NCBI GenBank assembly: GCA_024234855.1
Contig: JACKNN010000002.1
Location: forward strand, 372,001-436,000
DNA from: Pseudomonadales bacterium
GTDB lineage: Bacteria > Pseudomonadota > Gammaproteobacteria > Pseudomonadales > Halieaceae
Direction: 5' to 3'
Length of the DNA: 64,000 nucleotides
How positions within the stretch are numbered: the stretch's first letter is position 1; each line of letters begins with the position of its first letter. The notes beneath the pieces are model-generated. The model ran no database searches. It worked only from the letters and a program-made list of their open reading frames with translations, and was not told where the DNA came from. This document shows positions 17,183 to 24,943 of the stretch, piece by piece. The translations under genes and the position numbers were made by a program.

Positions 17183-17573
17183 CGAGCCGCTCCAGCCGCA
17201 GGTACAACAAAACGTGGTGGCAGGGCTGGCGGCGCTGCCCCATGCGGTGACCCTGCTGTGTTATGTCGATGGACGCCCTGCCGGCCTGGCCAATTGCTTC
17301 GAGGGGTTCTCGACCTTCAGTTGCCGGAAACTGCTCAATATCCATGATATTACCGTACTGGCGGAGTTTCGCGGCCTCGGGCTCAGCCAGCATCTGCTGC
17401 GGGAGATCGAAGTGGTAGCCCGGGAACGGGGGTGTGGCAAATTGACCCTGGAAGTACTGGCGGGCAATGAGCCGGCGAAGTGCGCTTACCGGAAATTTGG
17501 TTTCGACGCCTACCAGCTCGATCCCGCCCTGGGCGAGGCCCTGTTCTGGCAAAAATCGCTGGCGGAGAGCTGA
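17064..17573 (+). pseudogene. GNAT acetyltransferase lacking its N terminus
   Basis: From about 17178 the frame encodes most of a GNAT acetyltransferase: LANCFEGFSTFSCRKLLNIH, DITVLAEFRGLGLSQHLLRE (acetyl-CoA loop, R/Q-x-x-G-x-G/A type), and GNEPAKCAYRKFGFDAYQLD. Related proteins, as I remember them, carry about 35 further N-terminal residues ending in a DPMGGGxPL motif; here only SSEPL remains. The only ATG in frame is at 17064, inside the preceding gene in another frame, and it would add an unrelated basic peptide. A GTG at 17214 could start a shorter protein. I read this as a 5'-truncated gene, possibly still expressed by coupling to the upstream gene. Confidence 0.6.
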
Positions 17574-17621
17574 ACAGCCCCGGGTGTCGTAGCGAGACCC
17601 GCGAAGCAGAGCGCTGGGAGC

Positions 17622-18521
17622 CTACTGCAGCAGGTTCGCCTTCAGTCGCTCGATATCGGCCGGTCCCAGCTGCAGGCCGTTGGCCACGTAATTGTCGAAA
17701 TTGCCCCAGGTGACATCGATCTGGGCAAAACCCGCCTCCAGCCAGTCCTGCTCTACGCCCATCAACACCGCAACGTTCTGCGCCACCTGCTCACCTTTGA
17801 ACAACTTCAACATCAGCAGCTGATTCTTGCGCGACGCCAGTGCGGGCTCCCTGCTGGCCATATAGTCCTGTATCACAATGTCCTGGGGCACCCCGAGGAC
17901 GCGCAGCAAAATGGCCGCGGCAAAGCCCGTGCGATCCTTGCCGGCGGTGCAGTGCCAGATTACCGGTGCGCCATTGGCATCCAGTACGGTGTGAATAAAC
18001 TGCCGGAACTGTGGGGTGAATTCATCGGCAAACTGGCGGTTGGCCTGCTGCATGGTTGCACCGGGATCGAAGTCCGAGAAGTCGTCCGCCTCGATGCGCT
18101 GCTTGATATCGCTGAACAGGTTCTCGTTGCCTATATCCAGCACCGGTATCTCGACCACGGTGAAGTCGGGCGCCTCTGGCAGGCGGTTGGGCTCTTCCGC
18201 TTTCTCCGCGCCGGAACGAAAGTCTATGAACGTAGCCAGCCCCAGTGTATCAAGCGCGATGAGGTCAGCATTGGACGCTTCCGAAAAATTTCCCGATCGG
18301 TATAGCTTGCCCCAGCGCACCTGCCTGCCGTCGACCGCCCGGTATCCGCCGAGGTCGCGGAAATTGGCAATACCCTCAAAATTGAGCAGGCGGTGGTCGG
18401 CGCGCTGCTCCTGCGGCAGCGTCGCAGGCACCACCAGCGGTGGGGCGGGAATGAACTGGATGACGGTAACTGCGAGCGCTGCAACGGCCAGGCTCGCGCC
18501 CCAAAATCGCTTCTTGGTCAA
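17622..18521 (-). CDS. Exported tyrosine/serine protein phosphatase
   Basis: A 299-residue protein of the Tyr_phosphatase3 family. The active-site loop HCTAGKDRTGFAAAIL fits the C-x5-R P-loop (CTAGKDR), and the N-terminal segment NFRDLGGYRAVDGRQVRWGKLYRSG is the family hallmark. A hydrophobic segment after KKRFW (ASLAVAALAVTVIQFI) is a signal anchor, so the enzyme is probably periplasmic. Start: TTG at 18521, with GGAGGG about 7 nt upstream; the longer frame from 18581 has no ribosome-binding site. The substrate is unknown; relatives hydrolyse phosphotyrosine or phosphoinositides. Confidence 0.85.
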   Translation of the reverse strand: MTKKRFWGASLAVAALAVTVIQFIPAPPLVVPATLPQEQRADHRLLNFEGIANFRDLGGYRAVDGRQVRWGKLYRSGNFSEASNADLIALDTLGLATFIDFRSGAEKAEEPNRLPEAPDFTVVEIPVLDIGNENLFSDIKQRIEADDFSDFDPGATMQQANRQFADEFTPQFRQFIHTVLDANGAPVIWHCTAGKDRTGFAAAILLRVLGVPQDIVIQDYMASREPALASRKNQLLMLKLFKGEQVAQNVAVLMGVEQDWLEAGFAQIDVTWGNFDNYVANGLQLGPADIERLKANLLQ

Positions 18522-18680
18522 TGTCTGCCCTCCACTGCAAATCGAGCGAGCGAAGGATATCACCGATATTCCGGGGCGCACAGGCCGGGCGGCGCGCCGC
18601 CGAGGCTACTGTGGTGGGATTTGCCTGGGCCTGGCTATTTGACGATAATCCCCGGCATCCCCCTGGACGAGTCACTTGTT

Positions 18681-19217
18681 ATGGCATCGCTGCAAGACCA
18701 GTTGTTGAAAGCCGGTATCGTCGACGCCAGGAAGGCGAAGAAAATCGACAAGGAAAAGCGCAAGCAGGCAAAGAGCCAGCCAAAGGGCCACGAGCGGGTG
18801 GATGAAGTCCGTGAGCAGGCCAGGCGTGCGCTTGAGGAGAAGGCAGAGCGGGCCAGGGAGCTCAACCGGGAGCAGCAGGCAGCGAGTGAGAAAAAGGCGA
18901 TACGGGCGCAGATTATCCAGTTGATAACGATGAATAAAATTGCGCGCGCCGGGGGTGATGTTCCCTACCAGTTTACCGATGGCAAGAAAATCAAGAAAAT
19001 TCACGTGACGGCGCAATTGCACAATGAATTGAGCCGGGGGCGGGTGGCGATTGCGAGACTGGGGGAGGGCTATGAGCTGCTACCGGCCGCCGCGGCGAGA
19101 AAAATCCAGCAACGTGATGAGCACACGATTGTGCTACTTAATACCAATGAGGCAGTAACTGTGGGTGAAGACGATCCCTATGCGGCCTACAAAATTCCCG
19201 ATGACCTGATGTGGTAA
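18681..19217 (+). CDS. DUF2058 family protein (YaiL-like)
   Basis: A 178-residue protein of the DUF2058 family. It starts MASLQDQLLKAGIVDARKAKK, has a long charged helix (KEKRKQAKSQPKGHERVDE onward) and ends with a folded domain containing NKIARAGGDVPYQFTDGKKI and DDPYAAYKIPDDLMW, both typical. Annotated in databases as nucleoprotein or polynucleotide-associated enzyme; the function is not established. ATG 18681 gives the family N terminus; upstream in-frame codons are rejected. It converges on narL, 53 bp away. Confidence 0.88.
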   Translation: MASLQDQLLKAGIVDARKAKKIDKEKRKQAKSQPKGHERVDEVREQARRALEEKAERARELNREQQAASEKKAIRAQIIQLITMNKIARAGGDVPYQFTDGKKIKKIHVTAQLHNELSRGRVAIARLGEGYELLPAAAARKIQQRDEHTIVLLNTNEAVTVGEDDPYAAYKIPDDLMW

Positions 19218-19270
19218 ACCGCAAGGCATCGTCGGCACCCATGCGCCGCAGCACACCGGTGGGCAAGCAG

Positions 19271-19906
19271 TCATTTTATCTGGTTGGAGACGGCCCATAT
19301 CGCAGCCTCGACCCGCGAACGAAAGTGCATTTTTTTCATAAGATTTTTGACGTGCACTTTTACCGTGGCATCGGTGATGCCCAATGCGTTTGCGATCAGC
19401 TTGTTGCTGTTGCCAACAGCAATCATGCCGAGAATCTGCTTTTCTCTGGCGGTCAGCTGGGCCGCGAGGCTTTTTCGGTCATCTTTTTCCTCACGCAAGG
19501 TGCTCGCCAGGATGCGCGTTAACCGGGGGCTGAGAACCAGTTGCCCCCGCTCTGCCCGCAACAGGGCGTCTACCATGTCCTCTGGCTCCAGATCCTTCAG
19601 CAGGTAGCCATCCGCGCCTGCACGCAATGCGGCAATCACGTCACTGTCATTATCTGAAACCGTGACCATCAGAATGCAGGCACTCACGCCTCTCTGCCGC
19701 AGTTCCGCCACCGTTTGTATGCCGCCCATGCCCTTCATGTTCAGGTCCATCAGTATCATGTCGGGTTGCTGGCTTACGACCAGGGCAAGCGCTTCCTCGC
19801 CGCTGCCTGCCTCGGCCACCACCTGCAGACCATCCTGCATTTCGATCAATTGCCGCATGCCCCGACGCATCATCGGGTGATCATCAACGAGTAGAATGCG
19901 TGTCAT
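19271..19906 (-). CDS. narL: NarL-type nitrate/nitrite response regulator
   Basis: A 211-residue LuxR/NarL-family response regulator. The receiver domain begins MTRILLVDDHPMMRRGM (acidic pocket DDH), with the phosphoacceptor Asp in MILMDLNMKGM and the conserved Lys in GYLLKDL. The C-terminal helix-turn-helix is LTAREKQILGMIAVGNSNKL ... TDATVKVHVKNLMKKM. It follows narX with a 23-bp overlap, so the pair is co-translated. A perfect NarL 7-2-7 target lies upstream of narX/narK1, which supports the assignment to NarL. ATG 19906 is the family start; earlier codons lie in narX. Confidence 0.92.
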   Translation of the reverse strand: MTRILLVDDHPMMRRGMRQLIEMQDGLQVVAEAGSGEEALALVVSQQPDMILMDLNMKGMGGIQTVAELRQRGVSACILMVTVSDNDSDVIAALRAGADGYLLKDLEPEDMVDALLRAERGQLVLSPRLTRILASTLREEKDDRKSLAAQLTAREKQILGMIAVGNSNKLIANALGITDATVKVHVKNLMKKMHFRSRVEAAIWAVSNQIK

Positions 19907-21755
19907 GCTGTGTGCCCCCGGACTCGATGAGATTGTCAGGTTTTTGCTGGTCAGCGTTGGATGAGAGCGCGTGCTCCGCCAGAAAGCGCAGAATAACCTC
20001 GGCGCCGCCTGCGGCAGTGTCGCCAAATTCAACGAGGCCCCCGAGTATGGCCGCCCGTTCACGCATAATCGTCTGGCCGTAGTGGTTGCGGCCGGGGTCA
20101 GGTCGGCCGAGGCCCCTGCCGTTATCACTAATGTGAACTTCGATCATGCCGCCGTCCCGGTCCAGCCCCAGTCGAATGCTCGCCCTGTCGGCACCTGAGT
20201 GGCGCAATACATTTGACAGGGCCTCCCTCACTATTTGCAGGATATGAATTTCCTCGTTGGGTGTCAGCGGATAATTTTGCAGACTGCTTTCCACACTAAT
20301 CGAAATCTTGCCCTTGTCCTCAAACTCCTTGGCCGTTGCCAGCAGAGAGGCCTGCAGCCCCGGCGAGTCCAGTTGCAGGCGGAAGGTGGTGAGCAACTCA
20401 CGCAACTGCGCGTAGGCCGATTGAATGCCTGCCCGGATTTCCAGCAGTACGTTTTCGAGCATGTCCCTGTGGGCATCCTGTGCCAGCAGGCTCTGAAAAC
20501 GGCTGACCTGAATTTTGGTAAACGACAGGGATTGAGCAATGGAATCGTGCAGTTCCCGGGCTATGGCGGTGCGTTCCTCTATCAACGCCATGCGGTGTTC
20601 CTGATCCTTACGCGTTTCGTTGGCGAGCGCGGCGCCTATGGTATCCGCCAGCGAGGTCAGCATCAGATGTTGTTCAGCGCTGATACCGTCATGCTCGGCC
20701 AGCGTTATATTCAGGCAGCCGTACTCCCGGTTGTCGTGCTGAAGGCGGTAGCTCTTTAACTGGTGGCCTGTTGCAGAGCCGGTTTCACCACGCGAGTGCG
20801 AAAAGAGGTTGGAATCGGTTTGGGAACCGATGAGAAAGGGATCATCCGGCGAGGCGTAGTGAAGACGAATTTCGCCTCCCACCATATCGATTTCCCGGCG
20901 CAGGTGGTCCATTGTCCGTTCCAGCTTGTTGACGATATTTCCTTCCGCGCCGAGCAGGCGGGAAGCGTCGTAGAGAAATCGCAGCATGGTCTGGGTCTCT
21001 TCCAGGTGCCGGGTCTTGGACTTTACCTGCTCTTCCAGGGTTCGGTACATGCCATCCAGGCTGGCTGCCATATCGTTGAAGGTGTGGGCCAGCACGGTAA
21101 GTTCATCGTCGCTCTTGCTGTCCAACCGCATGGAGAAATCGCCCGCCCGGAGTTTGCCCGCCATCTCGATCAACTGGTGCAACGGTCCCACCACGTAGTT
21201 GTAAACATTCAGGAACATCATGCCCGCCAGGCAAACCGTCATAATAAGGCTGGCGCCCTGAATGACCCGCAACACCCGGAACTTACTTTCAGTTTGCAAC
21301 TCCAGTGCCTTTACCATAGCGTCGATGTCGGCGACGAACAGGTCTATCTGCTGCCGTATTTGCGGGGTCGCGGTACCCTGCGCAAGCAGCAGGGGCTTGA
21401 GCCGGATCCAGCCCTGCTCTACCAGCGAGAACGCATCGACCAGGGTCCGATTGCTTGAATTGCGAATCCGCACCGCCAGTACCGGCAGTTGCAGTCGCTG
21501 GTCGAACTCCTGGATCCTTCTTGCCAGTGCGTTTCTGTCGCCCAGGGAGGACTGCGTGGCTGTCAGAATATACTCAGTGGCGATCCGGTGGGCCTGCATG
21601 CGCAACGAGCCCGCGATATTAATACGCACAGCATCGTTTTCACTGCTCTCGGCGGTGAGATAGGAGGCCACCATATTGACGATAGCCAGCAGGATAACTG
21701 CCGCCAATGCCATGCCGGTGCGCTGTACCAGCGATTGCTGAAACTCGTTGCTCAT
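19884..21755 (-). CDS. narX: NarX-type nitrate/nitrite sensor histidine kinase
   Basis: A 623-residue inner-membrane sensor. The N-terminal membrane segment is followed by the periplasmic P-box INIAGSLRMQAHRIA, which contacts nitrate in NarX. After the second membrane helix (ASLIMTVCLAGMMFLNVYNY) comes a HAMP domain (MRLDSKSDDELTVLAHTFND), a central cysteine-poor GAF-like region, the HisKA_3 dimerisation motif ARELHDSIAQSLSF with the phosphoacceptor His, and the ATPase domain with HSGADRASIRL and DNGRGLG. Start at MSNEFQQ (21755) rather than ATG 21809. Gene order narX-narL is the reverse strand of the narK-narGHJI cluster, with a 182-bp shared control region. Confidence 0.92.
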   Translation of the reverse strand: MSNEFQQSLVQRTGMALAAVILLAIVNMVASYLTAESSENDAVRINIAGSLRMQAHRIATEYILTATQSSLGDRNALARRIQEFDQRLQLPVLAVRIRNSSNRTLVDAFSLVEQGWIRLKPLLLAQGTATPQIRQQIDLFVADIDAMVKALELQTESKFRVLRVIQGASLIMTVCLAGMMFLNVYNYVVGPLHQLIEMAGKLRAGDFSMRLDSKSDDELTVLAHTFNDMAASLDGMYRTLEEQVKSKTRHLEETQTMLRFLYDASRLLGAEGNIVNKLERTMDHLRREIDMVGGEIRLHYASPDDPFLIGSQTDSNLFSHSRGETGSATGHQLKSYRLQHDNREYGCLNITLAEHDGISAEQHLMLTSLADTIGAALANETRKDQEHRMALIEERTAIARELHDSIAQSLSFTKIQVSRFQSLLAQDAHRDMLENVLLEIRAGIQSAYAQLRELLTTFRLQLDSPGLQASLLATAKEFEDKGKISISVESSLQNYPLTPNEEIHILQIVREALSNVLRHSGADRASIRLGLDRDGGMIEVHISDNGRGLGRPDPGRNHYGQTIMRERAAILGGLVEFGDTAAGGAEVILRFLAEHALSSNADQQKPDNLIESGGTQHDTHSTR

Positions 21756-21811
21756 GTTGGCGTTTTGTCTGCCCGGGTCCGACTGTATCCATGAAAAGTG
21801 CCGGCCCATTC

Positions 21812-21827
21812 TACCACTAAAGTGGTA
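21812..21827. promoter_or_regulatory. NarL 7-2-7 binding site
   Basis: TACCACT-AA-AGTGGTA is a perfect inverted repeat of two heptamers that fit the NarL consensus TACYNMT with the 2-bp spacing of high-affinity sites. Its centre is about 91 bp upstream of the inferred narK1 start and 64 bp from the narX start codon, so it may serve either gene. NarL itself is encoded next door. Confidence 0.75.
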
Positions 21828-21863
21828 GTCATCCGGGTATATGGTGGTAGAGCTCCGGCGCCG

Positions 21864-21877
21864 TTGATCTGTGTCAA
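21864..21877 (+). promoter_or_regulatory. FNR/ANR box of the narK1 promoter
   Basis: TTGAT-CTGT-GTCAA matches the FNR consensus at 9 of 10 positions. A -10-like TATGTT lies at 21899-21904, so transcription would start near 21911 and the box would be centred close to -41, the class II activator position. With the NarL site about 50 bp further upstream this reproduces the usual anaerobic, nitrate-induced promoter layout. Confidence 0.75.
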
Positions 21878-21937
21878 TTTGTCAGCCCGCCATCCATGTA
21901 TGTTGCGCTCATCAGTCTTGTTAGTGGAGATTGGCGC

Positions 21938-23203
21938 ATGCCAAGTCATCAGTACAAACAGTGGTCAGTTCTCACCATGAACACGCTGGCGTTCGCCTGT
22001 AACTTCGCGGTGTGGACCATGTTTTCCATCATCGGCATAAAGATCAAGCAGGAGCTCTCGCTGTCGGATACGCAGTTCGGCGTGCTTGTGGCCACGCCAA
22101 TTCTCACCGGTTCGCTCACCCGCCTGCCGCTGGGAATCATTACCGACAGGTACGGCGGCCGCATTGTATTTTTCATCCAGATGCTGTTGGTGGCTATACC
22201 CACCTACGGTCTCGCGTTCGCTACCGAGTACTGGCAATACCTCGTCATAGGTCTCTTCGTGGGTCTGGCCGGCGGCTCCTTCGCCATCGGCATCGCTTAC
22301 ACCTCCGCCTGGTTTGAGTCCAGGCGCCAGGGTACCGCGATGGGGATATTTGGCGCCGGTAATGCGGGGGCGGCCATCACCAACCTGGTGGCGCCCATGA
22401 TTGTAGTGGCCTTCGGCTGGCGCATGGTACCCCAGGTCTACTCGGTCGCCATGGTGGTCATGGCAGTCATCTTCTGGTTTTTTACCTTCCCTGATCCCGC
22501 CCAGCAAAAGCGCGCCGCGAGCGGTGATCATATCTCCCTGGCAGACCAGTTGGCCCCCTTGAAGGAACTGCGGGTCTGGCGCTTTGGTATGTACTACTTT
22601 TTCGTGTTCGGCGGTTTTGTCGCCCTGGCGCTCTGGTTGCCCAAATACTATGTTGGGGAATATGGCATGAGCCTCAAAACAGCGTCGCTGATTACCATGT
22701 GTTTCACCCTGCCATCGGGCCTGATCCGCGCACTGGGTGGCTGGATGTCGGATAGATTTGGCGCGAGAAACGTCAACTGGGGTGTGTTCTGGGTCTGCCT
22801 GGTCTGTCTGTTTGTGGTGTCGTATCCGCAGACTACTTATATCGTCCACGGCATGAGCCAGGATCACCGTTTCGCCATTGGCACCAATGTCTGGGTATTC
22901 ACCGCGCTTATTTTTGTCATCGGCATTGCGCAGGGCATCGGCAAGGCGAGCGTTTACCGGATTATCCACGACTACTACCCGGACAACATGGGGTCGGTGG
23001 GCGGTATGGTCGGTGTGATCGGTGGACTGGGCGGATTTACCCTGCCAATTCTATTTGGCATGGCATCAGACCTGCTGGATGTGCGCAGCTCCTGCTTCAT
23101 GTTGCTGTTTGGTGTGGTGGCCGCGTGCATGATTTCAATGAATATCGCGATAAGAAACCTGCGTGCGGCGGAAGGGCTTGAGCTTGAGCGTGGTGTCGCC
23201 TGA
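21938..23203 (+). CDS. narK1: NarK1-type nitrate/nitrite transporter (MFS)
   Basis: A 421-residue, 12-helix major-facilitator protein of the nitrate/nitrite porter family. The two glycine-rich nitrate signatures are visible: GLAGGSFAIGIAYTSAW with GIFGAGNAGAAITN in the first half, and GSVGGMVGVIGGLGGFTLPI in the second. The motif DRYGGR in loop 2-3 is the MFS consensus. Its size and sequence style match the NarK1 class (nitrate/H+ symport) that often precedes a longer NarK2. ATG 21938 has GGAGA 7 nt upstream. It is the first gene of the nitrate operon, followed after 76 bp by narK2. Confidence 0.9.
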   Translation: MPSHQYKQWSVLTMNTLAFACNFAVWTMFSIIGIKIKQELSLSDTQFGVLVATPILTGSLTRLPLGIITDRYGGRIVFFIQMLLVAIPTYGLAFATEYWQYLVIGLFVGLAGGSFAIGIAYTSAWFESRRQGTAMGIFGAGNAGAAITNLVAPMIVVAFGWRMVPQVYSVAMVVMAVIFWFFTFPDPAQQKRAASGDHISLADQLAPLKELRVWRFGMYYFFVFGGFVALALWLPKYYVGEYGMSLKTASLITMCFTLPSGLIRALGGWMSDRFGARNVNWGVFWVCLVCLFVVSYPQTTYIVHGMSQDHRFAIGTNVWVFTALIFVIGIAQGIGKASVYRIIHDYYPDNMGSVGGMVGVIGGLGGFTLPILFGMASDLLDVRSSCFMLLFGVVAACMISMNIAIRNLRAAEGLELERGVA

Positions 23204-23279
23204 TCGGCAGTGACGCGAAAAATCAGTAGCTTAGTGCCGACTTCAGGGACGGCATGAGAACTCTCCAGGAGAGAATGAG

Positions 23280-24896
23280 ATGTCAAATTTGAAAACTTGG
23301 AACGTGGAAGACGAGGCGTTCTGGAACAATACCGGCAAGGGTGTGGCCACTCGCAATCTGTGGATCTCCATACCTTGCCTGCTGGCGGGTTTCGGGGTCT
23401 GGATGCAGTGGGGCGTACTGACGGTGCAAATGCTCAATCTGGGTTTTCCCTTTGAGCGGTCAGAATTATTTACCCTTACCGCCATCGCGGGCCTGACCGG
23501 GGCGACTCTGCGCATACCCTCCAGTTTCTTCATCAGGTTGTGTGGCGGTCGCAATACCATCGCTTTCACAACGGCGCTTCTGATACTGCCCTGTATCGGT
23601 GCCGGCATTGCCCTGCAGGATATAAATACGCCGCTCTGGGTATTCCAGCTGCTGGCACTGCTGTCCGGTTTCGGCGGCGGCAACTTCGCCTCCAGCATGT
23701 CGAATATCAATTTTTTCTTTCCCAAGCGCATGCAGGGCTATGCCCTGGGTATGAACGCGGGCCTGGGTAACTTTGGCGTGACCACGATGCAGATCGTGGT
23801 ACCACTGGTCATGACCGCCTCTATCTTCGGTGCGCTGGGCGGTGAATCGATGACCTTGCTGGCCATGTCCGGAACACTGATCGGCAAGATTCCCGCGGGG
23901 GCACAAACCTGGATCCAGAACGCGGGCTTTATCTGGCTGTTAACACTGGTTCCATTGAGCCTGCTGGCCTGGTTCGGCATGAATAATATCAGCACTGCCG
24001 AAGTGACCCCCAAACAACCCGGTGCTCTGGCCAGTTTTGGCGTGATGTCGGGCATGCTGCTTATCGGCTTCATCACCGCGATATTCGGCCTGTGGCTGCT
24101 GCTGCCTGAGAAAGCCAATGGCTCCGGTTTCGGTGTCCCCAAGGAGATCGTCCTGCTGGTGGTCATCGCCGCCACGGTATACCTGCTGAAGCTGTTGCCC
24201 GGCCAGATTCGCGGTAACCTGCAGCGGCAGTACAAAATATTCGGCAACCGCCATACCTGGGTAATGAGCATTATCTATACCATGACATTCGGATCCTTTA
24301 TCGGCTTTTCCGCCGCCTTTCCCCTGGCGATCAAGGTCATCTTCGGCTACTCCCATGTGCTGGGAGCGGATGGTGTAATGACCCACGATACCGCTAACAA
24401 TAATGGCCCCAGTGCCTTGATGTACGCCTGGATGGGCGCCTTTATTGGCGCCCTGATCCGGCCGGTGGGTGGCTGGATAGCGGACAAGGTCGGCGGGGCA
24501 CTGGTCACGCAGGTCATCACTGTGGTGATGGTAGCCAGTTCGCTGGGGGTAGCGTATTACATGAAGGCCGCCTACTCATCTGCGACACCGGAGGAGTATT
24601 TCGTGCCGTTCTTCCTGTTGTTCCTGGTGCTCTTTGCCGCCACAGGTATCGGCAACGGGTCCACCTTCCGGACGATTTCCCAGGTATTTAACAAGGAACA
24701 GGCTGGCCCGGTACTTGGCTGGACGTCCGCCGTCGCCGCTTACGGCGCCTTTTATATCCCCGAGATGCTCGGCGAACAGATCAAGGCGGCAACCCCCGAA
24801 ATAGCGCTGTACGGGTTTGCCAGCTTCTACGCGGTCTGCCTGGTGATCAACTGGTGGTATTACCTCCGCAAAAATGCCGAGTTCCACAACCCGTAA
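23280..24896 (+). CDS. narK2: NarK2-type nitrate/nitrite antiporter (MFS)
   Basis: A 538-residue major-facilitator protein with 12-14 membrane helices. Signatures include GFGGGNFASSMSNINFFFPK with GYALGMNAGLGNFGVTT in the first half and GIGNGSTFRTISQVF in the second. The long size matches the NarK2 class, which exchanges cytoplasmic nitrite for external nitrate and supports respiration once NarGHI is running. ATG 23280 follows AGGAG. It is flanked by narK1 and narG on the same strand; the 47-bp gap to narG shows no terminator. Confidence 0.92.
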   Translation: MSNLKTWNVEDEAFWNNTGKGVATRNLWISIPCLLAGFGVWMQWGVLTVQMLNLGFPFERSELFTLTAIAGLTGATLRIPSSFFIRLCGGRNTIAFTTALLILPCIGAGIALQDINTPLWVFQLLALLSGFGGGNFASSMSNINFFFPKRMQGYALGMNAGLGNFGVTTMQIVVPLVMTASIFGALGGESMTLLAMSGTLIGKIPAGAQTWIQNAGFIWLLTLVPLSLLAWFGMNNISTAEVTPKQPGALASFGVMSGMLLIGFITAIFGLWLLLPEKANGSGFGVPKEIVLLVVIAATVYLLKLLPGQIRGNLQRQYKIFGNRHTWVMSIIYTMTFGSFIGFSAAFPLAIKVIFGYSHVLGADGVMTHDTANNNGPSALMYAWMGAFIGALIRPVGGWIADKVGGALVTQVITVVMVASSLGVAYYMKAAYSSATPEEYFVPFFLLFLVLFAATGIGNGSTFRTISQVFNKEQAGPVLGWTSAVAAYGAFYIPEMLGEQIKAATPEIALYGFASFYAVCLVINWWYYLRKNAEFHNP

Positions 24897-24943
24897 ATGA
24901 CTCTCGCACGCACAGCAGCAGGTACTAAACAGGGAAAAATATC

